This document shows positions 8,286 to 16,158 of a stretch of 64,000 nucleotides of DNA, in pieces. Source of the stretch: Futiania mangrovi (GTDB taxonomy: Bacteria > Pseudomonadota > Alphaproteobacteria > Futianiales > Futianiaceae); NCBI RefSeq assembly GCF_024158125.1, contig NZ_JAMZFT010000002.1:682001-746000 (forward strand), written 5' to 3'. Under the pieces are notes generated by a model, which saw only the letters and a program-made list of their open reading frames with translations, was not told the origin of the DNA and did no database searches. Both the position numbers and the translations under genes were made by a program. Position 1 is the stretch's first letter, and every line of letters begins with the position of its first letter.

Positions 8286-9080
8286 TCAGCCCTTCTTCGC
8301 CTTGTCCTTCTCCGCGAAGAACGCGCCCAGCATGTCCGCGGGCTCGCTCGTTTTCCAGGAGCCGGCGAAGCTGTCGATGCCGGCGGCCACCGCCTCGCGC
8401 AGGGGCAGGTCCTCCCACTGGCGGATCAGCGCCTTCTGCGCGCGGATCGCCTGCGGACCGGCGGCGCCGATCATGTCGAGCCACTGATCGACAGCGGCGT
8501 CCAGATCGGCGGCGGGCACCACTTTCTCGACGAGGCCCCAGTCGAGGGCTTCCGCCGCGTCGAGGTTCTCCGCGAGGATCAGCAGGCGCCGCGTGCGGCC
8601 CCAGCCGATGAGGCCCGGCAGCAGCGCGGCCTCCACAACGGACGGGATGCCGACGCGCACCTCCGGCATGCCGAAGACGGCATTGTCGGAGGCGATGCGC
8701 ATGTCGCAGGCGGCCACAAGCTCCAGCCCCGCGCCCAGCGCGTAGCCGTTCACCCGCCCGATGACGGGCACGGGCAGGTCGCGCAGGCTGGCGCAGGTCC
8801 TGTGCACGCGGGTGATGAAGGCGCGCGCGCCCGCTTCGTCCCGGATGCCCGCCATCTCGCGGATGTCCGCGCCGCCGACGAAGGCCTTGGGCCCGCGCCC
8901 CGTGACCACGAGCGCGCGCAGGTCGGCGTCGTCCTTGAGCCCCTCGACCGCGGCGACGAACGCCTCCATCACGGGCGTGGAGAAGGTGTTGAGCTTGCGC
9001 TCGTTCTCCACGGTCAGGAAGGCGACCTTGCCATGGGCGCGGTCCTCGGTACGCAGCGAGACGGTGGCGGTGTCGGTCAT
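8286..9080 (-). CDS. Enoyl-CoA hydratase/isomerase family protein
   Basis: This 264-residue crotonase-fold protein starts at the ATG at 9080; a longer frame exists upstream but its translation looks unlike the family. Visible family features are the N-terminal strand KVAFLTVENERKLNTFSTPVMEAF, the oxyanion-hole motif AFVGGADIREMAG, and the second oxyanion region GYALGAGLELVAACDMRIAS followed by FGMPEVRVGIPS. Most members hydrate or isomerise enoyl-CoAs, which fits a step after the dehydrogenase at 5817. It is convergent to the hydrolase gene with a 26-bp gap, so it belongs to a separate transcription unit. Its exact reaction cannot be decided from sequence. Confidence 0.9.
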   Translation of the reverse strand: MTDTATVSLRTEDRAHGKVAFLTVENERKLNTFSTPVMEAFVAAVEGLKDDADLRALVVTGRGPKAFVGGADIREMAGIRDEAGARAFITRVHRTCASLRDLPVPVIGRVNGYALGAGLELVAACDMRIASDNAVFGMPEVRVGIPSVVEAALLPGLIGWGRTRRLLILAENLDAAEALDWGLVEKVVPAADLDAAVDQWLDMIGAAGPQAIRAQKALIRQWEDLPLREAVAAGIDSFAGSWKTSEPADMLGAFFAEKDKAKKG

Positions 9081-9181
9081 GGCGGTCGGTCGCTCCCTCG
9101 TGTCGTTCCAAGGAGGAAGCACGAGGCACGGGCGTCCGGCAAGGGGGCGCGGGCGCATGGCCGGCCCCCGGCGAAGAGCCT

Positions 9182-9625
9182 CTACTTCACGGTGATGACC
9201 GTGCACTCCACGAGGCTCGAAACCTTGTGCGAGACCGAGCCCAGCAGGAAGCCCGAGACGTCGCCCAGGCCCCGGTTCCCCATGACGATGACGTCGGCGG
9301 CCTTCTCCTTGGCGGTCTGGACGATGGTCCGCGCGGGCTGGCCGCGCCGGACGAGGCCCGTGACCTTTCCGATACCCTTCGCCTTGGCGTGGGAGACGGC
9401 CTGGCCCACGATCTCCTTCGCCACGTCGCGCAGCGCGTTGTCCGGCGGCTCGACGGGCACGCGCGCCCGCACCAGCGAGTGCGAGCTTTCGTACTGCGAA
9501 TGATGCCGGTAGACGTTCAGGACGAAGAGCTCGGCACCGTATTTCTCGGCGAGGTCGACGGCGAGGTCGAGTGCCTTGAAGGAATGGGTCGACCCGTCGA
9601 CGGGCACGAGGATCCTTTCGAACAT
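9182..9625 (-). CDS. Universal stress protein (UspA family)
   Basis: This 147-residue single-domain protein begins FERILVPVDGSTHSFKAL and has near its end the nucleotide-binding pattern GNRGLGDVSGFLLGSVSHKV, which fits the G-2x-G-9x-G-(S/T) loop of ATP-binding UspA proteins. Such cytoplasmic proteins are induced under starvation or stress. The gene ends the TRAP operon transcribed leftwards from 11,647, with a 27-bp gap to dctM. A Usp gene placed downstream of TRAP permease genes is a recurrent arrangement, so a regulatory link to transport is possible but unproven. Confidence 0.92.
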   Translation of the reverse strand: MFERILVPVDGSTHSFKALDLAVDLAEKYGAELFVLNVYRHHSQYESSHSLVRARVPVEPPDNALRDVAKEIVGQAVSHAKAKGIGKVTGLVRRGQPARTIVQTAKEKAADVIVMGNRGLGDVSGFLLGSVSHKVSSLVECTVITVK

Positions 9626-9652
9626 CGTCGTCTCCTTGGCCGCGGGCGCGGC

Positions 9653-10933
9653 TCAGCGGAACGCGAGGTCGCGCAGGAACAGCGCGATCTGCGGGAACAT
9701 GATGAGCAGCGCGGAGGCGAGCAGCAGCATGAAGATGAAGGGAGGCGTGCCCCGGATCACGTCGAAATAGGGCCGCTTGAAGATCGCGATGGCGGTGAAG
9801 ATGTCGCAGCCGAAGGGCGGTGTGGCCGAGCCCACGGCGACCTGCAGCACGATGATCGTGCCCACCAGCACGGGGTCGAGGCCCGCGGCCTTCACAAGCG
9901 GCGCGAAGATCGGCACGAGCACGAGGATGACCACGATCGGGTCGACGAACATGCAGCCGATGAAGAAGGCGATGGAGATGGCGATGAGGACCATGGTGGG
10001 GCCGCTCTCCTCCAGGCCCAGCCCGCCGATGATCGCCTGCGGGATCTGCGCGAAGGAGATGGTCCAGGAGAAGGCCGCGCCCGCAGCCACAAGGATGAAA
10101 ACGACGGCCGTGATGAGGCCGGTGGAGAGCGCGATCTCCGGGATCTCGCGCAGCTTGAGGGAGCGGAACACGACGACCTCGAGGATCAGCGCATAGAGCA
10201 CCGAGACCGAGGCTGCCTCTGTCGGGCTGAAGATGCCGCCATAGATGCCGCCGACGATGATGACGGGAAAGCCGAGCGGCCAGATCGCGCCCTTGATCGC
10301 GTCGAAGCGTTCGCCCCAGGTCGCCTTCTCGGTCGTCGGGATCTTGTTGACGACCGCATAAGCGACCGAATAGGCGGAGAACATGGCAAGGATCAGCAGG
10401 CCAGGCCCGATGCCCGCGATGAAAAGCTCGGCGATCGAGGTGCCGGAAATGACGCCGTAGATGATCATGCCGATGCTGGGCGGGATCAGGAAGGCGATGT
10501 CGCTGGCGTTGATCGTCAGCGCAATAACGAAATCGTCCTTGTAGCCCGCTTTCAGCATCTTCGGCCGCAAGGGGCCGCCGATCGCGACCACGGTCGCCTG
10601 GGTCGAGCCCGACACCGCGCCGAACAGCGTGCAGGTCGCCGCCGTCGTCACCGCGAGGCCGCCCTTCACATGGCCCACGAAGCGCATCACCAGGTCGAGC
10701 AGGCGGTCGGCGGAATGTCCCTTGGTGATGATGTCGGCGGCGAAGATGAACATGGGCACGGCGATCAGCGCGGCGGGCTTCACCCCCTCGATCATCTGCT
10801 GGACCATGATGTCCGGCTTGATGCCCGCGAAGAACACGAAGAAGCCGAGCATGGTCGCGCCGATCAGCGGGATCAGCATGGGAAATCCCAGCAGCAGCAG
10901 CACGATCATCAGGGAGACCATGGCGGTGGTCAT
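9653..10933 (-). CDS. dctM: TRAP transporter large permease (DctM)
   Basis: This is a 426-residue polytopic membrane protein of normal DctM length. It has the early LLLLGFPMLIPLIGATM segment, a VSGSTQATVVAIGGPL region, FLIPPSIGMIIYGVISG, GGIYGGIFSPTEAASVS and a final VGSATPPFGCDIFTAI loop. It is paralogous to the DctM at 298–1572 but only moderately similar, so the window holds two different TRAP systems. It follows its small permease gene by 27 bp and precedes the Usp gene in the same leftward operon. The matching periplasmic protein is encoded beyond the MocR gene at 13,320. Confidence 0.93.
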   Translation of the reverse strand: MTTAMVSLMIVLLLLGFPMLIPLIGATMLGFFVFFAGIKPDIMVQQMIEGVKPAALIAVPMFIFAADIITKGHSADRLLDLVMRFVGHVKGGLAVTTAATCTLFGAVSGSTQATVVAIGGPLRPKMLKAGYKDDFVIALTINASDIAFLIPPSIGMIIYGVISGTSIAELFIAGIGPGLLILAMFSAYSVAYAVVNKIPTTEKATWGERFDAIKGAIWPLGFPVIIVGGIYGGIFSPTEAASVSVLYALILEVVVFRSLKLREIPEIALSTGLITAVVFILVAAGAAFSWTISFAQIPQAIIGGLGLEESGPTMVLIAISIAFFIGCMFVDPIVVILVLVPIFAPLVKAAGLDPVLVGTIIVLQVAVGSATPPFGCDIFTAIAIFKRPYFDVIRGTPPFIFMLLLASALLIMFPQIALFLRDLAFR

Positions 10934-10960
10934 GGGCTGGGCCCTCCGGTCCCGGTCATC

Positions 10961-11647
10961 TCAAAGCGCGGTTTCCTCGACCTCGTCGTAGGCGTCGATC
11001 TGCTCGTAGGAGATGAAGACGTCCGGCGACTGGAGGTTGCGCACCACGGTCAGCACGTACTGGATGCCCGTGATGACGAAGCCCACGGGAACCCACAGAT
11101 AGGTGAGGTAGAGCGGGATCTGCAGCGACGGCGTGACCGTGCCCCGGCGCGCCAGCCCGTCGACATAGGACCAGGAATACCAGGCGAGCACGAACATCAC
11201 CGCCGCCGTGCCGCCCGCGATCAGCAGCATCAGGGCCTTGCGTCCGGTGTCGCCGAACTGGTCGTAGACCGCCGACATGCGGATGTGGCGGCCCTTGCGC
11301 GCCGCGTAGCCGAGCCCGACGAACGTCACCAGGACGATCAGGAACTGGTTGATCTCCTCGGTGAAATAGAGGCTGCGCCCGAAGACGAAGCGGCCGACGA
11401 CGTTGCCGACGGAATTGGCCGCCATCAGCAGCACGCCATAGGCGAGGATGATCGCCTCCACACGGGCGATAACGCGGTCTGCGGCCGACAGGGGCGCCAG
11501 CCAGCCGCGCGGACGTCCGCCGTGGCCTTGCCCGGGTTCGTGTTCTGTCCCGTCACCGCCGTCCGTCGCGGCGGCCGGCCGCTCGTCGCTCAAAGGCCTC
11601 ACTCCCTCTCGCTTGCGGCGTTCGCGTCTCGCGGACCGCGCCGTCAT
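10961..11647 (-). CDS. dctQ: TRAP transporter small permease (DctQ)
   Basis: The protein is 228 residues with four predicted membrane helices in the last ~170 residues, including the DctQ-type AANSVGNVVGRFVFGRSLYFTEEINQ. This is preceded by a cytoplasmic N-terminal extension of ~60 residues that is charged and Gly/Pro-rich. That extension is longer than usual for DctQ, so the true start could be internal, but no better-placed start stands out. It heads the dctQ–dctM–usp operon. A near-consensus TTGACA lies at 11694–11699 on the coding strand with a MocR-type site just upstream at 11707–11717. Confidence 0.85.
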   Translation of the reverse strand: MTARSARRERRKREGVRPLSDERPAAATDGGDGTEHEPGQGHGGRPRGWLAPLSAADRVIARVEAIILAYGVLLMAANSVGNVVGRFVFGRSLYFTEEINQFLIVLVTFVGLGYAARKGRHIRMSAVYDQFGDTGRKALMLLIAGGTAAVMFVLAWYSWSYVDGLARRGTVTPSLQIPLYLTYLWVPVGFVITGIQYVLTVVRNLQSPDVFISYEQIDAYDEVEETAL

Positions 11648-11693
11648 GGGGCGGTCCGTCAGGTGCCCCTATGCTTTGGGCCAAGACAATTCA

Positions 11694-11717
11694 TGTCAAG
11701 AGAGCGATTGTCATGGT
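11694..11717 (-). promoter_or_regulatory. dctQM-usp promoter region with MocR-type site
   Basis: Read on the minus strand, ACCATGACAAT (11717–11707) is followed eight bases later by TTGACA (11699–11694), a consensus -35 hexamer. A -10 candidate downstream (AGCATA at about 11675–11670) is weak. The 11-bp word recurs exactly at 13183–13193 in front of the binding-protein gene. The placement just upstream of -35 suggests an activator site; this is inference. Confidence 0.5.
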
Positions 11718-11750
11718 ACAAAGCCGGCGGCCGGATCCAGCCCCAGGCCG

Positions 11751-13187
11751 TCAGATGTCGTGGGCCCGCGGTTCCGGTTCGCGGTGCAGCATCCCGGCAA
11801 GGATGCCGAGCGCCCGCTCGAACAGGGCGAGGCCTTCGGGGGCACCCTTGCTCAGGCGCACCGCGTGCGGCGCATGCTCCCGGCCGACTACGAACACCTC
11901 GGTCGGCGGAAGGGCGATGCCGTTGAGGCGGGCTTCGGCCACGAAGCTGTCGGCGCGCCAGGGCTCCGGCAGGGTCAACCAGGCATGGGGAGCATGCGGG
12001 GCGGTGGCGAGGCCGAAGCCGTCCAGAACGCGCGCCAGGACCTTGTGCCGGTCTTCGAGCAGTGCGCGCTGCCGGCGCAGCAGGCGGTCGGCCGTCCCGT
12101 CGGAGACCCAGCGCGCCGCGATCTCGCCCAGCAAGGGTGCCGCCATCCAGGAGGTGGCCCTGGCGTGCGTGGCGAGCCGCGCCATGGCCTCGGCAGGGGC
12201 AGCCACGTAACCGATGCGCAGGCCCGGGGCGAGCGTCTTGGTGAAGCTGGTGACGAAGTAGGACACCTCCGGCGCCAGCGCCGCCATTGGAGCCGGCGCG
12301 TGGGCGGCAAGATGGCCGTAGACGTCATCCTCGACAATTGCCACGCCGTGCCGGCGCGCAACGGCGGCGATCGCCTGCCGACGTTCCGTTCCCATCATGG
12401 CCGCCGTCGGATTCGTGAAGCAGGGCGTCACGGACAGCGCCCGCACATCGCCGGCGGCGCACGCCGCCTCGAAGGCGTCGGGGAGCAGACCCTCGGCATC
12501 GGTTTCCAGCCCCTGCAGGCGAAAATGCAGGATGCCGGACAGCGCGATCAGGCCATTGTCGGTCAGCCGCTCCGTCACGACGAGGTCGCCGGGCCGCGTG
12601 AGGGCCGCCAGCACCACGAGCAGCCCATGCGCGGCGCCATTGGTGACGAGGATCTGCTCCGGCGGCAGGCGAAGGCCGCGCCGGCCGATCCAGTCGGCGC
12701 CGGCTGCACGGTGCGCGTCCATTCCGGCTACCGGGCGGCAGGAGGAGACGGTGTGTTCCGGCAGGTCGGCGCCGAGCGCGGTGAGCGTTGCCCGGAAGGC
12801 GTCGAGATGCTCCCGCGTCGTCACGGGACGGTTGATGGCGATGTCGATCAGCCCCGCATCCCGGCGGCGGGCAAAGAAGGACCCCGCCGACGCGCCGCCC
12901 CCCAGCACGAAGGTGCCGCGCCCGGTTTCGCCGCTGACCAGACCGCGCCGTTCGGCCTCGGCATAGGCGGCGGAGACGGTGTGAACGCTGACCCCCAGCG
13001 CATGGGCCAGCCCCCGGTGCGTGGGCAGGCGGGCGCCGGGGGCCAGCGTCCCCGCCTCGACCGCCTGCTCCAGCGCGCCGACGATCGCCAGGTAGCGCGG
13101 TCCCGGAATCCCGGTCAGGTCGGGGCACCAGCTCGCGCCCGCCGCAGCGGGCTCTTCCGGACCATTACAATTTAACCCTTGAACCAT
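11751..13187 (-). CDS. MocR-type regulator (GntR winged helix fused to aminotransferase fold)
   Basis: This 478-residue protein has a GntR-type winged helix at about residues 28–95 (RYLAIVGALEQAVEAGTLAPG; LAHALGVSVHTVSAAYAEAERRGLV) followed by a type I aminotransferase-fold domain at about 115–470. The domain keeps the PLP pocket: GAAHGLL, VEDDVYG and the Schiff-base lysine in SFTKTLAPGLRIGY (about residue 317). MocR proteins are transcription factors that sense PLP or amino-compounds. The gene sits between the two parts of a TRAP system and has matching DNA words on both sides. Its start codon overlaps one of those words and has no clear ribosome site, so the mRNA may be leaderless and autoregulated. 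Confidence 0.92.
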   Translation of the reverse strand: MVQGLNCNGPEEPAAAGASWCPDLTGIPGPRYLAIVGALEQAVEAGTLAPGARLPTHRGLAHALGVSVHTVSAAYAEAERRGLVSGETGRGTFVLGGGASAGSFFARRRDAGLIDIAINRPVTTREHLDAFRATLTALGADLPEHTVSSCRPVAGMDAHRAAGADWIGRRGLRLPPEQILVTNGAAHGLLVVLAALTRPGDLVVTERLTDNGLIALSGILHFRLQGLETDAEGLLPDAFEAACAAGDVRALSVTPCFTNPTAAMMGTERRQAIAAVARRHGVAIVEDDVYGHLAAHAPAPMAALAPEVSYFVTSFTKTLAPGLRIGYVAAPAEAMARLATHARATSWMAAPLLGEIAARWVSDGTADRLLRRQRALLEDRHKVLARVLDGFGLATAPHAPHAWLTLPEPWRADSFVAEARLNGIALPPTEVFVVGREHAPHAVRLSKGAPEGLALFERALGILAGMLHREPEPRAHDI

Positions 13188-13210
13188 GACAATTCACCAC
13201 ATACCATGAC
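13161..13210. promoter_or_regulatory. Repeated MocR-type sites between mocR-like gene and dctP
   Basis: Three related words lie in the same orientation about 20–22 bp apart: ACCATTACAATT (13161–13172), ACCATGACAATT (13183–13194) and ACCATGACTATC (13203–13214). Regularly spaced direct repeats are what MocR-family dimers are known to bind. The middle copy overlaps the regulator's own start codon, and its first 11 bases match the site upstream of dctQM on the other side of the gene. Confidence 0.6.
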
Positions 13211-13319
13211 TATCTATGATCACGAAGGCCCATTGTGGCGTTTTAGCACCGCGGCGGCATCCCGCCACGCGGAATGCGCCTGCTTCGTGACGTTTCCGAA
13301 GAGACAGGAGGACGATCGG

Positions 13320-14360
13320 ATGATCCTCAAGACAGGACTGGGCGGCGGCGTGGCCGCTGCGATCCTCGCCGCCGGGCTGATGACGGCGGCGCACGCGGCG
13401 GAGTGGAAGTTCGCCATCGAAGAGATCGAGGGCAGCGTACAGGACCGCTATGCCCAGGAATTCAAGCGGCTGATCGAGGAGAAGTCGGGCGGCGACATCA
13501 CCGTCACGATCTATCCCTATGGGTCGCTCGGCACGTCCGCGGCGCTGACCGAACTGGTGACGCAAGGCGCCATCCAGTTCGCCAATTCCTCGCCCGGCCA
13601 CCTCGGCACGCTCGTGTCGGAGGTGCAGGTCTTCTCGATCCCCTATCTGCTGTCGCAGAACGACGAGGTGAACAAGAAGGTCCTGAGCGAGAGCGACGTG
13701 ATCTACGAGACGCTGCAGTCGAGCTTCCATGAGAAGAACCTGCATCTGCTCACCATGTATCCGGAAGGCGACATGGTCTGGACGGCGAACAAGGAGATCC
13801 GCTCGCCGCAGGACTTCGACAACTTCAAGATGCGCACCATGGTGTCGCCGATGCTGGTCGAGGCCTATTCCGCGTTCGGCGCAAGCCCGACGCCGATGCC
13901 CTATGGCGAGGTCTATGGCGGGCTTCAGCTGAAGCAGATCGACGGCCAGGTGAACCCGGTGTTCGCGATCCAGGAGATGAAGTTCTACGAGGTTCAGGAC
14001 TACATGATCTTCGCCGGCCAGCAGGAGTTCACGACCACCGTCGTGACCAACAACGACTGGTTCCAGAACGAGCTGTCGGCCGATGAGCGCAAGATGGTCA
14101 ATGAAACCATCGGCGAGCTTGCCGACTACATCTTCGACGTGAAGCGGGAGTTCGCGACCGAGCGCCTGGAGATGATCAAGGAAGCCAAGCCCGACATCAC
14201 GATCATCGAACTGACCGAGGAGGAGCGCGCCGTGTTCCGCGAGGCGGCTCAGCGCGTCCGCGACAAATATGTCGAGATGACCGGCGAAAGCGGCAAGATG
14301 GTCCTCGAGGGCCTGCAGGCCGACATCAAGGAAGCCGAGGAGGAGATGGGCGCCTCCTGA
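13320..14360 (+). CDS. dctP: TRAP transporter substrate-binding protein (DctP)
   Basis: This 346-residue periplasmic protein starts at the ATG at 13320, preceded by AGGAGGA and giving a clean signal peptide (residues 1–~26, cleaved after AAHAA). The mature part shows DctP-family features: IEEKSGGDITVTIYPYGSLG, NSSPGHLGTLV and GEVYGGLQLKQIDGQVNP. The last of these lies near the ligand-clamping region. It binds the substrate outside the inner membrane and delivers it to the permeases at 9653–11647. The gene faces away from the permease operon, with the MocR gene between them. It ends in a strong stem-loop terminator. Confidence 0.94.
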   Translation: MILKTGLGGGVAAAILAAGLMTAAHAAEWKFAIEEIEGSVQDRYAQEFKRLIEEKSGGDITVTIYPYGSLGTSAALTELVTQGAIQFANSSPGHLGTLVSEVQVFSIPYLLSQNDEVNKKVLSESDVIYETLQSSFHEKNLHLLTMYPEGDMVWTANKEIRSPQDFDNFKMRTMVSPMLVEAYSAFGASPTPMPYGEVYGGLQLKQIDGQVNPVFAIQEMKFYEVQDYMIFAGQQEFTTTVVTNNDWFQNELSADERKMVNETIGELADYIFDVKREFATERLEMIKEAKPDITIIELTEEERAVFREAAQRVRDKYVEMTGESGKMVLEGLQADIKEAEEEMGAS

Positions 14361-14379
14361 CGCCCCCTCCCGAAAGAGA

Positions 14380-14409
14380 TGCGCCCGGACGGCGGTCCGC
14401 CCGGGCGCA
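14380..14409 (+). repeat. GC-rich inverted repeat downstream of dctP
   Basis: Arms TGCGCCCGG (14380–14388) and CCGGGCGCA (14401–14409) pair perfectly around a 12-base loop. No T-run follows. It lies just upstream of a more typical terminator and may protect the dctP transcript end. Confidence 0.5.
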
Positions 14410-14418
14410 CCCCGAGAC

Positions 14419-14456
14419 AAGGCCGGTCCCGCCCAACCGGGGCCGGCCTTTCTTCT
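14419..14456 (+). terminator. Rho-independent terminator after dctP
   Basis: The stem AAGGCCGG (14419–14426) pairs with CCGGCCTT (14443–14450) and is followed by TCTTCT. It lies 58 bases after the dctP stop codon and before the convergent aquaporin remnant. Confidence 0.7.
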
Positions 14457-14464
14457 GGCCCGCC

Positions 14465-14761
14465 TCAGCGCTCGTCGTTGATGAAGCGATAGACGGGCGC
14501 GCCGACGATGCCGGCCGCGACCGGCGCCACCACGAACAGCCAGAGTTGCGCCAGCGACCAGGTCTGGCCGTCCAGCACCGCGATGCCGAAGGACCGCGCC
14601 GGCTTGACCGACGTGTTGGAGACCGGGATCGCCACCAGGTGGATGAGCGTCAGGCAGAGGCCGATGGCCAGCGGCGCAAAGCCCGCCGCGAACAGCGCCG
14701 CGCCCAGCGACGCGAACACCAGCCAGAAGGTGCCCACGACCTCTGCGATGAAAATCCGCAT
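14465..14761 (-). pseudogene. Internally deleted aquaporin (MIP family) remnant
   Basis: The frame encodes only ~98 residues from the ATG at 14761 (a further ATG lies at 14785). It opens with an AqpZ-like first helix (IAEVVGTFWLVFASLGAAL) that jumps directly to the C-terminal half (FAPLAIGLCLTLIHLVAIPV, then NTSVKPARSFG, then helix 6). In intact AqpZ (~230 residues) about 120 residues with the first NPA motif lie between these parts. The second NPA motif reads KPA, losing the key Asn. The frame is intact and in phase, so an expressed mini-protein cannot be excluded, but water-channel function is very unlikely. Confidence 0.8.
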
Positions 14762-14889
14762 ATCCCCCAACTCCTGCAAGCGCAAAGTAACGTTGTTCCC
14801 CGGAGATATTTCCTAAGCCGGGGATATGCTTAACGAAACGTCAATGTAAGGATAGGCGGGGGAAGTACGGCGCGGGTGGATTCCTGCGT

Positions 14890-15738
14890 CTAGTCGTTCG
14901 CGCCGGGTTGAGGCGCGCCACTGGCGCTGGGCGGCTGGTTGGCGAGGAGCTGACGCACCATTGCGCTCAATTCCTCGATGTTCCGGGTGTTCTGCGCGAT
15001 GTTCCGGGCATTCTGCGTCGCGAGTTCCCGTGCCTCAGTGGCCTGTTGGACGGATACCGAAGCAACCTGAACGCCGCCGGAGAAGCGGTCGCCGCCCCAT
15101 GTAAGAATACCTATGAGGAGTGCGCCCACGGCCAAGACTCCGGAACTGACTCCGGAAATCGTGGTCGTAATGAGCGTACGAGTCGTCGGCAGATGAGATG
15201 TCGCAACCGCCTGCGCATCCAACCTCGTCCTGACGTCCGAGATCTCGCTGCGAACGGTCGCGATCTCGCTGTCCACCTTCGACTTCACGACTTCGAACTG
15301 CGCGTCCATCCTGGACGCCAGGGCATCCATCCTCGTGCCGACCCCATTCACCGCGCCCTCGACGCGGGACGCGAGGACATCGATGCGCGCGGACAGGCCC
15401 GAGAAATGCGCATTGTTCTCCGCACTTACGGCGCGCAGGTGGGCTTCCATCTCGTCACGGGTCGGATGCTCGGAACTCGACATGTCATCCCTGTCTGTCG
15501 GCGTGTCTTCCGGGGGCCTTGATACCAATATATCGTATCCCCAATCGACGTTCGCAGGAGTTTCTGCGGAGGCAGTGGTGTCTGCCTCTTTCCTCTGGCG
15601 TTCTTGCCTTCCAGTTGCGCCAGTTTTCACCTCATCTGACGATGGATTTTCCGATATTTGGTGCGCATTGCTCCCGAATTGAAATCCTTCAGCGGTATTG
15701 TTTTGTGAGGGAAAGTCCACGATCACAGCAGCGGCCAT
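14890..15738 (-). CDS. Hypothetical coiled-coil protein with one membrane helix
   Basis: I do not recognise a family. From the ATG at 15738 the protein has ~282 residues. It has a polar N-terminal part, then a long heptad-type region (about residues 115–190, with repeated pattern ARIDVLASRVE / TRMDALASRMD and DSEIATVRSEISDVRTRLD). A single membrane helix follows (about 205–225, GVLAVGALLIGILTWG), then a short second coiled coil and a Gly/Pro-rich tail. It resembles small membrane-anchored coiled-coil proteins of mobile or accessory regions. Alternative starts are 15777 (overlapping the upstream gene) and 15483 (shorter protein beginning at MSSSEHP). Base composition is less GC-rich than the neighbours, especially at 15.5–15.75 kb. 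Confidence 0.6.
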   Translation of the reverse strand: MAAAVIVDFPSQNNTAEGFQFGSNAHQISENPSSDEVKTGATGRQERQRKEADTTASAETPANVDWGYDILVSRPPEDTPTDRDDMSSSEHPTRDEMEAHLRAVSAENNAHFSGLSARIDVLASRVEGAVNGVGTRMDALASRMDAQFEVVKSKVDSEIATVRSEISDVRTRLDAQAVATSHLPTTRTLITTTISGVSSGVLAVGALLIGILTWGGDRFSGGVQVASVSVQQATEARELATQNARNIAQNTRNIEELSAMVRQLLANQPPSASGAPQPGAND

Positions 15739-15745
15739 GGCCCGA

Positions 15746-16072
15746 TCACGTGTCTGTGTGGGGGGGCTTGGGCCCACTCAGTTCAAACTCGGCGCTCAGC
15801 TTTTCGACGAGCCTCTCTGCGAACGCCTTGTTGATAATAAAGGCAGACTTTATCCGCACCTCGTCGAACTGCTTCGTTCCTCCGTCCGTGTCGCTGAACC
15901 CAATCTTGGCAGCCGCGCCGATTGCCAGGACGATATGCCCTTCAAAGGGGGCCGGCAGAATTTCGAAACGTGACGCGTAGGTTGCTTCCAGACTGGCATC
16001 GAAAGCCGCCTTCAATGCCTTCAAGTCAAGTTGCTTTTTGGACACTGCGGCAGGGTCTTCGGGATCGGACAT
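15746..16072 (-). CDS. Hypothetical 108-residue protein
   Basis: The family is not recognised. The protein begins MSDPEDPAAVSKKQLD and has a mixed alpha/beta appearance with a hydrophobic strand GHIVLAIGAAAKIGF and a helix FIINKAFAERLVEKL. It has no signal peptide, membrane helix or cysteine pattern. It lies directly upstream of the coiled-coil gene on the same strand (8 bp gap, or overlapping if the longer start is used), so the two are probably co-transcribed. The codon and base composition are closer to AT than in surrounding genes, which suggests a recently acquired two-gene unit. Confidence 0.6.
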   Translation of the reverse strand: MSDPEDPAAVSKKQLDLKALKAAFDASLEATYASRFEILPAPFEGHIVLAIGAAAKIGFSDTDGGTKQFDEVRIKSAFIINKAFAERLVEKLSAEFELSGPKPPHTDT

Positions 16073-16158
16073 GCTACCTCACGCCACTGGACATTGCTTG
16101 GCATAGCTAAGTATGACCTGCCGGTACTGTCAAATCGGTAACTTCACCAAACCCTCCC

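Noticed and set aside
9227-11926. An 899-codon open frame on the plus strand across the Usp and TRAP genes
   Set aside because: Its translation is low-complexity Asp/Arg/His/Glu-rich with no fold, typical of the antisense of GC-rich coding DNA. The minus strand carries three well-supported genes.
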